A DNA stretch of 64,000 nt from Pilaira anomala (Eukaryota; Mucoromycota; Mucoromycetes; Mucorales; Mucoraceae), in the NCBI GenBank assembly GCA_025716855.1, contig JAIXMQ010000089.1, positions 23,159 through 87,158 of the forward strand. Direction: 5' to 3'. The position numbers and the translations under genes were made by a program. Positions 36,372 through 48,173 of this stretch are shown piece by piece. The stretch's first letter is position 1. The number at the start of each line of letters is the position of its first letter. A model generated the notes under the pieces. It saw only the letters and a list, made by a program, of their open reading frames with translations, was not told where the DNA came from and searched no databases.

Positions 36372-37418
36372 CTACTGTCGTGCTTTACGTTTCCATTCAT
36401 AAACAGGTGTAGGTAAAGGCAAAGAAGAAGAAGTAGTGGTATGAGTAGAAGAAGAAAGATAGATTTCAAAACGACCCTTTTTAAGAAAAGTATCTTGATT
36501 ATTTTTTAATTCATGCAAGATGGGAGGCATTATACAATATTGTTGACCTGGTCTTGTCCAGAACTGATTATCCCATATTTGAGGTTCTATGGATGCTTTG
36601 TCTTCCTCTTCTTCATTTGAATAAATACTACTTGAACGTATCATACTTGAATTATTACTGATACGAGATGTCACAATTAAGGAGGGTAATCGACTGTCAT
36701 CGTCACCACAAAATGTACAAATCTTTTCTTGTCGTTCACAATCATGTTGTTCTTGTGTTACCTCTTCATTTTCAGACAGGATTCGAATACCAGCCATATC
36801 TGCAAATTCTTTTGCAGTAAGATCTTCTGAATTGACTGTAATGTTGGAAGAGGAGATACAGGATACATGCGAGTAATGACGTATATGTTGCGCCTTTTTT
36901 CTATAATTTGTTGGAATGACTGGCGTACTATTTGTATGTCGATGATGAATCTTTTTATTAGTGTTTAATAAGATGGATTTCGTTGTTGTATTATTATTAT
37001 TATTATTCATCAAAATAGATTTTGTAGTAATTGTTGTATTATTATTATTATTATTAGAATTCATCAAAATAGATCCATGTTGATAATTAGTGTTGTTGTT
37101 ATGGTGACTACTATGATTCATCAAAATAGATCCATTATTATTATTATTATTATTATTGTTTTGTGTTAAAATACATTTGGTTTCTTTCTTTTGTTGTTGG
37201 TATCGATTATGTTCAAATAATGCATCGTTTTTAAATACATTGGGTTCTTCTGTACGAAAATAGTCAATCAATATACTAAAGGATGATCTTCTATTATCTG
37301 TGTGTCTTCTCTTTTTATTCGTATGAAATGAACTGGTGAGTTTATTCAACATCGCATTCAGTTTAGAAGGTGGTGAAGATCGATTTCGCTTTAATGAAAG
37401 AGAAAAAGTATGGGTCAT
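36372..37418 (-). CDS. Asn-rich protein with repeated SIL[ML]N motif, function unknown
   Basis: A single-exon frame of 348 residues that I do not recognise. The N-terminus is basic (SLKRNRSSPPSKLN, HTNKKRRHTDNRR). Residues about 80-155 alternate Asn-rich runs with a short repeated motif: ILTQN, GSILMN, GSILMN, KSILMN, KSILLN. A segment with AKEFADMAGIRILSEN and a CERQEKICTFCGDDD stretch with clustered Cys follows, but too few Cys for a known zinc finger. The C-terminus has WDNQFWTRPGQQY, FLKKGRFEIYL and PTPVYEWKRK. Basic, disordered and motif-repeating character suggests a regulatory or scaffold protein. It is likely real because several non-repetitive conserved-looking blocks share one long frame. 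Confidence 0.7.
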   Translation of the reverse strand: MTHTFSLSLKRNRSSPPSKLNAMLNKLTSSFHTNKKRRHTDNRRSSFSILIDYFRTEEPNVFKNDALFEHNRYQQQKKETKCILTQNNNNNNNNNGSILMNHSSHHNNNTNYQHGSILMNSNNNNNNTTITTKSILMNNNNNNTTTKSILLNTNKKIHHRHTNSTPVIPTNYRKKAQHIRHYSHVSCISSSNITVNSEDLTAKEFADMAGIRILSENEEVTQEQHDCERQEKICTFCGDDDSRLPSLIVTSRISNNSSMIRSSSIYSNEEEEDKASIEPQIWDNQFWTRPGQQYCIMPPILHELKNNQDTFLKKGRFEIYLSSSTHTTTSSSLPLPTPVYEWKRKARQ

Positions 37419-38066
37419 CTAAATATATATCAATATATATATATTTATATATATATATATATACAGTAATTTTTTTTTAAAAAAAAAAGAAAGAGATGAT
37501 AGAGTAGTTGTGTGTGTATGGGTTTGGGTACCAATGATTAAATGAACTAAAAAAAAAAAGAATTAGAGGAGAGATAACAAAAGGAGAATGCTAAATAAAT
37601 ATATATATATATAAAAAAAAAGGGGAGGAAAGAATATGCAGAAATAGATGTAATTATTTATACTTGTTATTGACAATAAATACTTATTACTACTACCTCT
37701 TTTAGGATCTTTAGAATACAACCACTACCCACAAAAACGGTCTAATCACGTTCCCAATCTTACCACACATACACACACACACTACGGTTTCTTTTCGTAA
37801 TAAAATAAAAAGCCTTGAAGAAGAAGAAGAAGGGGATATAAGGTATGCATTTTTTCATTAAATTGGACTGAGTCTGGACTCTATTATACTTTTTTTTTTT
37901 TTAAAAAAAAAGAAACCCTTGAGACATTTACATACTTCTCCGTTTCCCAAGTTTAAAAAAGGCGTTTGGGTGTATGTTTATTTTTCCTTTTTTTTACATC
38001 ATATTCATATTTAATATAAAGCTACACTAAAATATTTTCATGTCAATTTTTATTTCATGCTATTAA

Positions 38067-38101
<35 letters not shown>

Positions 38102-38700
38102 TATTAGGGGAATTATATTTATACTGTTACATGTACCATAATTAAATAGTTGTTGTATATATAACACACTCACTCACTCTCACTCCTTATATAACTTATA
38201 TATATATACATAAACATATATATAAAACATGTATAAATCATATGTGCAAAGTGTATATATTATACATGTAAAATATTTATAATTTTCCTTTTTTATGATT
38301 TTACCGGGTAACAAATCATTCGGTACATAACTCAGGGCCCTTCTTTTTCATTGACCATGAATCTTATTCATATAAATTAAGAAAAATAAACCCATTTGTC
38401 TTTCGGGTATTCTATTTAGTACCCGGAATTCATAGTTTATATTCATACGGCTTTAACAAACACATTTTCGCCATCCTTTTTTTCTATATTAAATGAACTT
38501 TTTTTTTTTGTCCGATACATGCCATTGTTTTCTTTTTACCATTTTCGTACAATTTAAAATTCTGCATCATTACTTTTTTTTTTTTAAAAAAAAAAAAATA
38601 CATGTAAATAATGAAGTAAAAAAAAGCAGAAAAAGGGTAAAAAAAAGATCATCATTTCATTTCAAAAAAGAGAAAAGAGAGAGAAAAACGATGCATGAAA

Positions 38701-38744
<44 letters not shown>

Positions 38745-40809
38745 GCCTAATCATTAAGAAGTATATGCATTGCCAAATCAGAATTCGGGATGTATTAAAC
38801 TACCTAAATTTTCAATCGAACAAATAAACTTGGGCGCACTTACAACTTGACAGTTGCGCATAAATAGATCAATACATCATAAAAAAAAAAAAAAAAAAAA
38901 AAAGGTTCAACACAGACAAAAGTCTAACAAAACCAACAATAGATTGTATTGAAATAATTACTAATAAATAAAACAGAAAAAGAACAATTTAATTTAAGGA
39001 TGTATTCTCTCACAAGACTTTAGTCTTAATTGGTATTGGCTGAGATACTTTGAAAATAGAATTCAGGTCAAACTATACACGAAGAACATTTAAGACGTTT
39101 GAAAATATAATTTGGGACAAGCCATATTTAAGCATTATGGTATAACTTGGAAAGTAAAATTTGGGACAAACTATAGTTAGCATTAAGGCCAACTTAAAAA
39201 TAGAGTTTGGGACAAACCTCATTTATTCCGTCGCATACAACAACAACAACAGGTAAGTGACACGTCAAACAGAGTTATGGTTATTTGCAAAATATTCCAT
39301 TCAAAAGAGAATTAATTAACATGTTGCGAGATTCAGAAGACAATGAATGCAACTTTATCAATGGAAGCACTACAAGTTTTCTGGAGCTTCTTCTGTAATA
39401 TTGATAAAGTTAGTATTATGCCGGTGTTACAACGAAAACTTATCAGATTTAAAGAAGGTACTAATTAACACGAAATAAGCATCATTGAATCTGTATATTA
39501 TACGTATATACAAATATTACACAGAAGTAGTGTCAGGTGTTGGCCGTTGATTTATAAAAATAAATCCATTGTGATTGTATAAAGATTAAATTATATGTAT
39601 ATATACCATGATGACAGATTGAATAGTTAATGATCCCAACCAATAAAATTGATTTAAACACTCCGTCAATCAAATTACATGATATAGTCAACGTGATATG
39701 GATCCGAGGGTTCTCTCAAGTCGATCTAATCACATGGCCTCAAATGAGTATATATATATATATAGACACAACATCGCAAATGGATAACTTCAACACGAGA
39801 TTTTATCAATTGCTGCTCAGTTGTATAATGAATAATGTTAGTATTTAGGAATTGGATCTTTTTTTTTATATATATATTAATGGAACTAGGTTTTTATTAG
39901 CTAAACTAATGCATCCTGTTTATTATAATTTTTTTTTTTTTTTGTAATCGGATCCGGTTATTATTTACAGTTTTGTCTACCCGTCAATTATTTTATTCCT
40001 GCTAAGTTTTAAACGACCCGTGGGATTTATATTCAATTAGAAGATGGCCCTGAATAAGACAGGATGGATATGAATTGCATTTCATCACTTTAATTAGTAA
40101 AAAAAAAATTAGTGTACTTTTTATATCTTTGCTAAAAATAAAAAAAATACATCATATTTTTGTAAACAAGAAACTTTAATATTATATATTTACTAAAAAA
40201 GACTTTAGTCCAGAACTTTGCTTCTTTTTCCCTTTTAGCTCGTTTATTTCGTAAAAAGATAAGCGATGTTTAGAAGAAGCCTGGGAATTCATTCGTCATA
40301 CCTTGACTTTTAAAAGAAAAATGGAAGCAGAGGAATTTTGTTGTTTTTAAATTTAGTTAAAACACAATTTTCTTTTGATCTCTCTCTCTCTCTTTATTGT
40401 AAATATTTTATAACTCAATCGCTCTTTATTCTCTTGTTAAAAAATCAATTAAATTCTCATTTATTATCACTTTACATAAATTCTGTAAATCATAAAAATG
40501 TCAAATACTTTCTGAATTTTACAATCACAATTACTTCTTTTGGAGTTGTGCCGATCCACTTTTTTGTTCTTTGCGTCACGTGAGTTTCTATAAAAGTATA
40601 AAATATAAATCTTACTTTTTTCGGGTTCAGAATTGCTGAGCCCAATTGTATGTCGTGATTTTTTATTTTTTTCTGGTTTTTCTATTTCCTTATTTCGTAC
40701 GTCATGGAACTTCTTTGAAAAAAAAAAAAAAAAAAAGGAAGGCTCCGTTTAAACAATTATACGTTTTTTTTTATTTGGGTAATGTGATATTAAAAGAAAA
40801 AAAAATACG
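37419..40809. other. Gene-poor spacer with microsatellites and tandem repeats
   Basis: About 3.4 kb without a supported gene. It contains TA and CA microsatellites (about 37430-37461 and 38071-38098), T-run to A-run switches near 37467, 37890 and 38574, a T run of about 40 near 38703-38742, an imperfect tandem repeat at about 39048-39240, and a CT tract near 40381. Short frames (for example 39630-39848) have no recognisable content. The first 500 bases are the promoter side of the Asn-rich gene. Confidence 0.5.
39048..39240. repeat. Imperfect tandem repeat, about 47-base unit, four copies
   Basis: Four consecutive units share the core AATTTGGGACAAACYATA preceded by TTGGAAAATA-like sequence and followed by an AAGCATTA-like segment. 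Units start at about 39048, 39100, 39147 and 39194. They contain stops in each frame, so they are not protein repeats. Origin and role are unknown. Confidence 0.6.
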
Positions 40810-43071
40810 TTATTGATCTTGTTTTACATATTGATCCTCTTGCTTTGTATTTGATTCTTCTGCAAAACTAGATGGTGGTGGAGGGGGAGGAGGTGGGCTT
40901 ATATCAGAAGGTGGTGGAGGTGGAGGTGGAGGAGGAGGTGCCATTCCCTGTTTTTTTTATTTAAAAAAAAAAAAGTTATTGTCAGCATAAATATGAATTA
41001 TATGTAAATTTCAAAAATAGATCAACTTACCCATGCATCTACTTCAGAAGAAGGTGGTGGTGGTGGTGGAGGTGCCGCTGCTTGTTGCCATGGTGCCGAT
41101 TGACCTCCAGGAGGTGGAGGTGCTTGCGTTGTGTCATAGTAACCACCATAAGATCCAGCGGCTGGTCCATATGCATTATAATATCCAGCATTACCTGCTC
41201 CAGGTGGAGGAGGTGCAACAGGTGATCCATAGCCAGGATAAGCAGCGGGAGGTGCTGGTGCTTGCCAAGGTGCTGCTGCAACTGCACCAGTATCTTTCAT
41301 ACCAGGTGAATTATAAGTACTAGGTGTAGACCATGGAGGTGGTGCACTACCTGGTGCTCTAGGTTGTTGCCATGGTGGTGCAGCTCCAGTCACTGGAGGA
41401 GATGCAGCTGGACGTTGTTGCCAAGGTGCAGATCCTGCTGGTACACCATACTAAATACATCATTAGTATATATACTTTCAATAAATTCATTTTTTTTTTT
41501 TTTTTACTTACAGAAGTGGGTTTACCACCTTCAGGTACAGATTCACCCAATTCGGCCATCAAGTTCATATATTCATTATCTAATTGAGAATCACGTTCAC
41601 GAGCTTGGTTCACCAATTCAGGATTATTACGTTGAGTACAATCACGCGCAATATGTCCACCACCGCCACAAATATGACACGTAAGACTAGTTGTAATATT
41701 TTGTCTTTCAGGGCACTCATATCTACGATGACCAGATGCACCACAATTTAAACAAGTTTGGTTTTCATCATCACGTAAAGTACCGTTCAAAGCAGCCAAT
41801 TCACGAAGTTGATTTCTCTTTAACTCATTCTGTCCTTCAGGAACTGAAGCAGACTATCAAAAAAAAAAAAAAAAAAAGTTTAGAAAAATAAATAAAATAA
41901 CATGTACATATACTTACGGTCTCAATCACTTTCTCAATTAATTTCACTGCCTTTCTTACTTTATCCTCTGTATCTGCAGTGACCAAACAATGTAAATCTT
42001 CCTCTTGACCTGAATTCGCAGCAGCGTCCGTTCTCGATTTACCTTCCTTTACTGATCCACGACCACGAATACTAATCTTTGCGCCTGATTCAGATTCCAT
42101 ACTCTTTAACGTGTTTCCACGAGGACCGATCAATTGACCGATAAAGTTAATTTCAGGGAACTCCTTGTCAGGGATATACACCTTTTCTTGTGTCTTTGTA
42201 GGACGTTTATAATCAGCAGGTGGTCTAAAGTTTGGAATTGTCTTGATGGCAATCTCCATTAACCGATGACGTTCATCTTCCAACTTCTTCTTGTATCGTG
42301 CTTCTCTTGTATTAATACGTTTACCATCAGCATTATACACTGGTTCAGGTGAAGGGGATCGAGCACGTTCAGTAGGAGTGAAATCTCCAATGCGTAACTT
42401 TCGGTTAATCTCTTCTAATCGGATTTGTACTATTGCATGTGTTAGAAATTATTATTCTAATCTCCCTTTCTCTCTCTTTTATATACTTACAAAGGTACTT
42501 TTCTGATTGCTCTTTGGTTAACCTGGAAACAGAAGTTGGTAATCCAGGCATGATCACTTTTTGTTCATCACCCCAACGACTTTTACGTTTTCTCTTACGT
42601 TCAGCTCCATCATCTTGGTTACTTGAGTTGTTTGAAGCTCTAGATGGAGAAGAAGCTGAATATAAATATTGTTGTTGCTGTTGTTGTTGCTGTTGTTGTG
42701 GTGGTTGTTGTTGTTGTGAAGAAGTGTGATGAGCTATTAATGAATATTAGAATTAAATACATGAAAACTTTTTCTTCTTGTTGTTACTTACAACCAGAAT
42801 AGCCTCTGTCTTCTTCATGACCTCTTCTATCATTAGAGTAACCTCTATCTCTGTCATCATGAAGACTTCTTCTGTCATTTGAATAACCTCTTTCTCTCTC
42901 TCTCTCTCTTTCTCTGTCTCTGTCTTCTTCCTGACCACGTCTTTCAGTTGATCCATCATTGAAACGTCTCTTGGCTCCTAAAGGAGTCACGTTGGTACCT
43001 ATTTACATGGTTATGTTAGTCATAATAAAATATTTTTCTATTTTCTTTACTGTACCTGTTGGTTTATACAT
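40810..43071 (-). CDS. MSL5: Branchpoint-binding protein BBP/SF1
   Basis: BBP recognises the intron branch site in the earliest spliceosome complex. Seven exons on the minus strand (43071-43056, 42998-42792, 42733-42491, 42429-41918, 41853-41512, 41450-41031, 40947-40810) give 625 residues. Order: an N-terminal Arg/Asp/Glu-rich region with repeated GYSNDRR, a Gln run, the SF1 helix-hairpin segment ([18 protein letters not shown] with Trp near the U2AF-binding site), the KH-QUA2 domain ([28 protein letters not shown]), two CCHC zinc knuckles ([14 protein letters not shown] and [14 protein letters not shown]), then about 185 residues rich in Pro, Ala and Gly. The first coding exon is 16 bases. 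Everything expected of the family is present. It is transcribed divergently from the ENA-type ATPase. Confidence 0.96.
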
Positions 43072-43578
43072 GTGCAATAAGTAAAAACGCGATAGAAAAT
43101 GTTGTTGGAAAAAGAAAAAAAAAAAAAGAAAAAAAAATCATACAAATAAAAAAACAAGTCACAGTAGTTTTCACTTGTTATTTCTAACTTTTTCATGTTT
43201 TTCAAAATAAAAAGAGATTTTTTCTTCCTTATAATCACGCTTACTAAATAAAGTATAACAAACACCAGGTGGTAAATGTTATCTCTATTAGGAAAGCTTT
43301 TCCTTTTTTCCGATGATGTGATTGTCAAAAAAAAAGAAGGTTCAGAATTTTGGGAAAATTTTGTCGTCAAGTAACTGTATTTTGACCAATCAAACTATCA
43401 TAAATGGTTAGCTCACATGATTTGTTTCACATAATAGAGAAAATTCTTTCTTATGTTTCTGTCACTAAATCAGAAAAAAAAAAAAAAAAAAGTATAAAAT
43501 ATGTAGAATATAATTATTTCGTCACTATTCATCACCTTTCTCTTCTCCTTATACATTATTATTATTTTTTTTTTTTGA
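43072..43578. promoter_or_regulatory. Divergent promoter region, BBP and ENA-type ATPase
   Basis: Five hundred bases shared by two divergent genes. A TATAAA sits at 43493-43498, about 85 bases before the ATPase start codon, directly after an A run of 18. CCAAT-like ACCAATCAAAC lies near 43384-43394. Which gene they serve is inferred from distance only. Confidence 0.4.
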
Positions 43579-46500
43579 ATGAATAGTGATAACTATAACC
43601 CTCCACAAATAACATCTGATACTACTCCTCCTCCTCCTCCTAATAACAATATTAATAACATCAATGAAACAAATACAAGTGATAACAATGGTACGCCTAG
43701 AATTCAATTTGATGAATCGCAAAATAAGGAAATGAAGGAGTATCAAGTTCAACATAATGAAAAGTTCTCTCAAAAGCCCTTAACAAGGTCTTCTACTGGT
43801 GCAAGTTCAAATGATTTTGATACCAAATCAGTTCGAAGTGTATTAATGCATAAAATGAACTTGGTTAAAAGAAGAAGACAAAGTATAGATAATCAAGAAA
43901 GAGTGGAAGGCCCTCCTTATCATACTATGGATTTAGATACTGTTGCTCAATTACTAAAGACTGATTTAGAAGATGGTTTATCTGATAAATTAGTAGAAGG
44001 TAGAAGATCCGAAAATGGTTTTAATGAAATGGAAGGTGAAGGCGGTGTTAATCCTGTTAAATTAATGGCTAAGCAATTTCTTAATATCATGGTTCTTATT
44101 CTCTTAATTGCAATGGTAAGTCTCTCTCTCTCTCTCTCTCTCTGTTGTTTGTTTTATCTCGAATTATATACTAACTTTAACTTTCATAACAATAGGCTGT
44201 CTCATTCGCTTTTCACGATTATATTGAAGGTGGTGTTATTGCTGCCATCATGTTTCTTAATGCTATTGTTGGTTTTATGCAAGAATATAAAGCTGAAAAA
44301 ACAATGGATTCTCTTCGTCAAATGGCCTCTCCTACCAGTCAAGTTATTCGTGATGGTCACCAAAAGACAATTCCTACTCGGGAATTAGTTCCAGGCGATG
44401 TTGTAATTTTAAAGAGTGGTGATGTAGTTGGTGCTGATTGTAGAGTTATTGAGTAAGTTTCACAACATCTTGTTTGTTTTATATGTATTTTTTTTTTAAA
44501 CTAACAAAAAAAAAATCTTTTTAGATCTTTCAATATGGATATCGATGAAGCTCTTTTAACTGGTGAAAGTTTACCTGTCAATAAGATCGCTGATGTAATT
44601 CCAGGTGAAGAAGTACCTCTTGGTGATCGTGTCAATATGACTTATTCCAGTACTATTTTGACAAAAGGTCGTGGTAAAGCTGTTGTTACTGCTGTCGGTA
44701 TGCAAACTGAAATTGGTAAAATTGCTAAGCGTCTCTTGGATAGTGGTGATAGTCAAAAGACTCCTCTTCAAAAGTCTTTGGATCGTATGGCTCTTGTTCT
44801 TTTAGCAATTGCTATTATTTCCGTTATTATCGTATTTGCTTCTGCTAAATTTGATATTGGTAATGAAGTCGTACTTTATGCTATCTCTACCTCTATCTCT
44901 GTTATTCCCGAAGGTTTAATTGCTGTTGTGACCTTGACTCAGGCATTTGGTGTACACAGTATGGCTAAAAGTAAAGCACTCGTACGTCGATTGGTCGCAC
45001 TTGAATTACTTGGCTCTGTTACAAACGTTTGTTCTGATAAAACTGGTACCTTGACACAATCTAAAATGGTCTTGACTCGTCTTTGGAGACCTAGTACTGG
45101 ATTTTATACTGTTGGCGGTTTAGGTTTTGATATTGAAGGTGAAGTAAAATCTGAAACGGATGGATCTGTCATCACAAAACAAAATATGGATGCTGGTTTT
45201 CAAACTATGGTGAATACCGCTGCTCTCTGTAACATGGCTGAACTTCGTAAAGATAAAGAAACTGAAGGTTGGTCTGGTATTGGTGACCCAACCGAAATCG
45301 CTCTTCAAGTATTTGCTCATAAATTAAAGAATGGAAAGCCTACACTTGTCAAAAAAGATCCCTCTGAAGGTGATTCCTGGAAATTAGTTGCTGAATATCC
45401 ATTTGATTCTTCTGTTAAGCGTATGAGTGTGCTTTGTCGTGCTCCTGATGGTTCTCATCTTGCCTTCTTAAAAGGTGCTACTGAACGTGTCCTTTCATGT
45501 TGTGTAGGTATGTTGATGTCTGATGAAGGTGATGTAAAAGCCATGTCTCCTCAAGAACTTGAAGATCTTGTACTTCCTAAAGTTGATACTTTAGCTCGTG
45601 GTGGTCTTCGTGTACTTTCTTTAGCTATGCGTCGTGTTAAACACTCTGGTGAAATTGCTCATGATACCTTTATTCGTGAAAATGTTGAACGTGATATGAT
45701 CTTCCTTGGTCTTGTTGGTATTTATGATCCTCCTCGTAAAGAATCAAAGTTGGCTGTTGAAGAATGTCATAAAGCTGGTATTACTGTTCATATGTTGACA
45801 GGTGATCATATTGCTACTGCTACTGCTATTGCTCGTGAAGTAAGTATTGTACCTGCTACTTATGGTCTTGAAGATGACCCAGAGTTGTTTCAACGTGTAA
45901 AGGCTACTGCTGCTCCTCATCTTGGTGATAATAAAGAAGATTTGGTAATGACCGCTCAACGTTTTGATAAAATGACGATAGATGAAATTGATGCATTACC
46001 TCATCTCCCTCTTGTAATTGCTCGTTGTAGTCCCGATACCAAAGTTAAGATGATCGAAGCCCTTCATCGTCGTAATCGTATTGCTGGTATGACTGGTGAT
46101 GGTGTAAACGATAGTCCTTCCCTTAAAGAAGCTGATATTGGTATTGCTATGGGTGAAAATGGTTCTGATGTAGCTAAACAAGCTGCTGATATTGTTTTGG
46201 TCGATGATAACTTTGCTACAATTGTAAAGGCTGTTGAAGAAGGTCGTCGTGTATTCAGTAATATTTCTCGTTTTGTCGTTCACATGGTTTCTGGTAACGT
46301 TGCTGAATTAACTCCTTTACTTATCGGTCTTGCATTCAAGGATGCTGCCGGTATGTCTGTGTTCCCCATGACTCCTATTCAAATTTTGTTCAACAATATT
46401 CTTACCAGTTCTCCTCCTGCCATGAGTTTGGGTCTTGAACCTATTCATAAGGGTCAAATGCTTGAACCTCCCCGTACTAAATCTGAAGGTCTCTTTAGAA

Positions 46501-47015
46501 TTTCAAACTTGGTCGATATTTGCTTTTATGGTATCTCTATTGGTATCATTTGTTTGTGTAACTTTATTGTTGTCATTTATGGTTATGGTACCGGTAACTT
46601 GGGTACAGATTGTAACCACGGTTACAACGATTCTTGTGAAGAAGTCTTCCGTGCTCGTGGTGCTCTTTTTGCTACTCTTACTCTTATTGTACTTTTACAT
46701 GGTTTCACTTGTCGTGATCTTATGAACTCTACTTGGTCTTACAAAGCATTAAGAGGTCCACAAAACAAATACTTGTATTATTCTACTATCTTTGGTGTCG
46801 TCTTATTATTTGTCGCTCTCTATGTTCCTGGTTTGAATGATCAAGTCTTTAAGCATAAGCCAATCACTTGGGAATGGGGTATGACTTTTGCCTCTATCTT
46901 TATTTATATCGCTATTGCTGAAGCTTACAAGTGGGTCAAGAGAAAGCTTAGAGCCAAAAAGATTGCTAAGGCTAGACTCAGACTTGAACAAGAGCAAAAC
47001 GTCAGAACAAACTAA
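43579..47015 (+). CDS. ENA: ENA-type (group IID) P-type sodium/potassium ATPase
   Basis: An ATP-driven pump exporting Na+ (and K+) across the plasma membrane in fungi. Three exons (43579-44115, 44196-44452, 44525-47015) give 1094 residues. An Asn/Pro-rich cytosolic N-terminus of about 110 residues precedes the cation-ATPase start (PYHTMDLDTVAQLL ... EGGVNPVKLMAKQF). The TGES actuator motif, IPEGL in helix 4, phosphorylation motif CSDKTGTLTQ (Asp about 436), KGATERV nucleotide site and TGDGVNDSPSLK hinge are intact. The extracellular loop GTGNLGTDCNHGYNDSCEEV is typical of ENA pumps rather than SERCA or PMR1. Helix 4 has IPEGL, unlike the IPSSL of many ascomycete ENA proteins, so substrate preference could differ. 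Codon use is strongly T-ending. Confidence 0.92.
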
Positions 47016-47266
47016 AAAAAAAAAAAAAAAAAAAAAAATATAGAATTTCCTCTTTTTTTTTTTTTTTTTAACTAACACATATCCCAAAAAAAAAAAAAAA
47101 AAAAAAAAAAAAATTACCTTGTATTTTTATATTCCTCTTTTTCCTTTGTAAATTTATTCCAGAATTAATTTTTACTTACATATCTTACCTTAATAAAGAA
47201 AATCGTATTTCCAAAATTTATTTAATCTTTGTCTTTTGTTGTTTACACACTGTTGTTTTATTTCAG

Positions 47267-47382
47267 GCTATTTCTGGTTTAAGACCCGAATTGAAGATAA
47301 AATTGTAGTCGGATGGCCTTATGTCGGCCTGATTCTATTTACGGTCTTGAAAACGACCTACTTGTCCAGAGCAGAAAAGTGA
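47267..47382 (+). pseudogene. Possible terminal exon of an unknown membrane protein
   Basis: After a good acceptor (TTTTATTTCAG) an open frame reads YFWFKTRIEDKIVVGWPYVG, then LILFTVLKTTYLSRAEK and a stop. A hydrophobic stretch near the middle and the basic end fit the C-terminus of a membrane protein. No matching upstream exon is seen; the DNA upstream is the 3-prime region of the ATPase gene. It may be a stray exon. Confidence 0.3.
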
Positions 47383-47918
47383 AATTAGAAGAGTGTAGTT
47401 TAATCTTCACAAGAGTTTTTAAAAATCCAATTATCTATGGGATTCGATCACCACTGCTTGACAGTAAGGGCTAATTTTCCCCAAAGTAATTTGATTTATT
47501 CAATTGTAAACATATATATTTTTAAAGATAAATGAAATAAGTACAATAGAGAGAGCAACTCAATTCAAAATGAATTATATCAACCTGGTAGAGACTTTCC
47601 GAAGTATGGTAATTATACTTATATAAAGGCTAACCTGGCTTGATAAGAATAACCTCTCAATTAAAAGATTTGTTCGTCGTTGTGATAATTACTAGAGTTT
47701 CTACATTCGAGAAAAGTTCAGAAATAAAGTGATATGTAAAATGCTGCCAGGGAAATTGATAAATACAAACTTGTTTAGAATCTAAGAAAAAAAACCTCTC
47801 CGTAACAAAGTATCTCGAGCGAATGATGCATACATCCAATTTTATAAAAAAATTTCGTAGGGCTACTAAAAACTTGTGATCTAAGAATAGATGCACTGCA
47901 GAAGATTAAGATCTGTAA

Positions 47919-48173
47919 ATGGCAGATACAAGTTTCACGTATCTACAGAAAACCAAGTGCAAGGTTGGTCGTGCAATTGGGGGCGCTAGAGAAGATGGAA
48001 TGTTGTTGCTCAGCGTGCATATACATGGATTTGGGTCTTGGTTAGACATTATTAGAGAGGATAAAACATTAGGCCTAAGCAGTAAATTGTTCATTGGAGC
48101 AAATTATTCAGACGAAAAACATAAACCAAAAGCCACTGACTTGGAAAGACGTATAGATCAATTGATGAAGTAA
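47919..48173 (+). pseudogene. Fragment of a CHD1-type chromatin remodeller (SANT/SLIDE region)
   Basis: Eighty-four codons from an ATG to TAA. The frame contains KVGRAIGGAREDGMLLLSVH, then HGFGSWLDIIREDKTLGL, then HKPKATDLERRIDQLMK. This follows the order of the C-terminal DNA-binding (SANT-SLIDE) region of CHD1 proteins: W-G-.-E-D..LL.GI...GYGSW..I..DP.L.L, then KP.A..L..R.D.L.K. A full CHD1 exceeds 1,200 residues and its chromodomains and helicase are absent here. It is therefore an orphan piece, perhaps copied from the real gene elsewhere. No frameshift is present within the piece. Confidence 0.65.

Noticed and set aside
36372..37418. SIL[ML]N repeats as a PP1-docking SILK motif
   Set aside because: The basic fourth residue of SILK is Met or Leu in every copy, and no clear RVxF partner motif was found.
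42600..42729. Run of about 18 Cys codons on the plus strand
   Set aside because: This is the antisense reading of the CAA/CAG Gln run in the BBP exon 42733-42491.
47441..47480. GATTCGATC sequence resembling a tRNA T-arm
   Set aside because: No matching D-arm, anticodon stem or acceptor pairing nearby.
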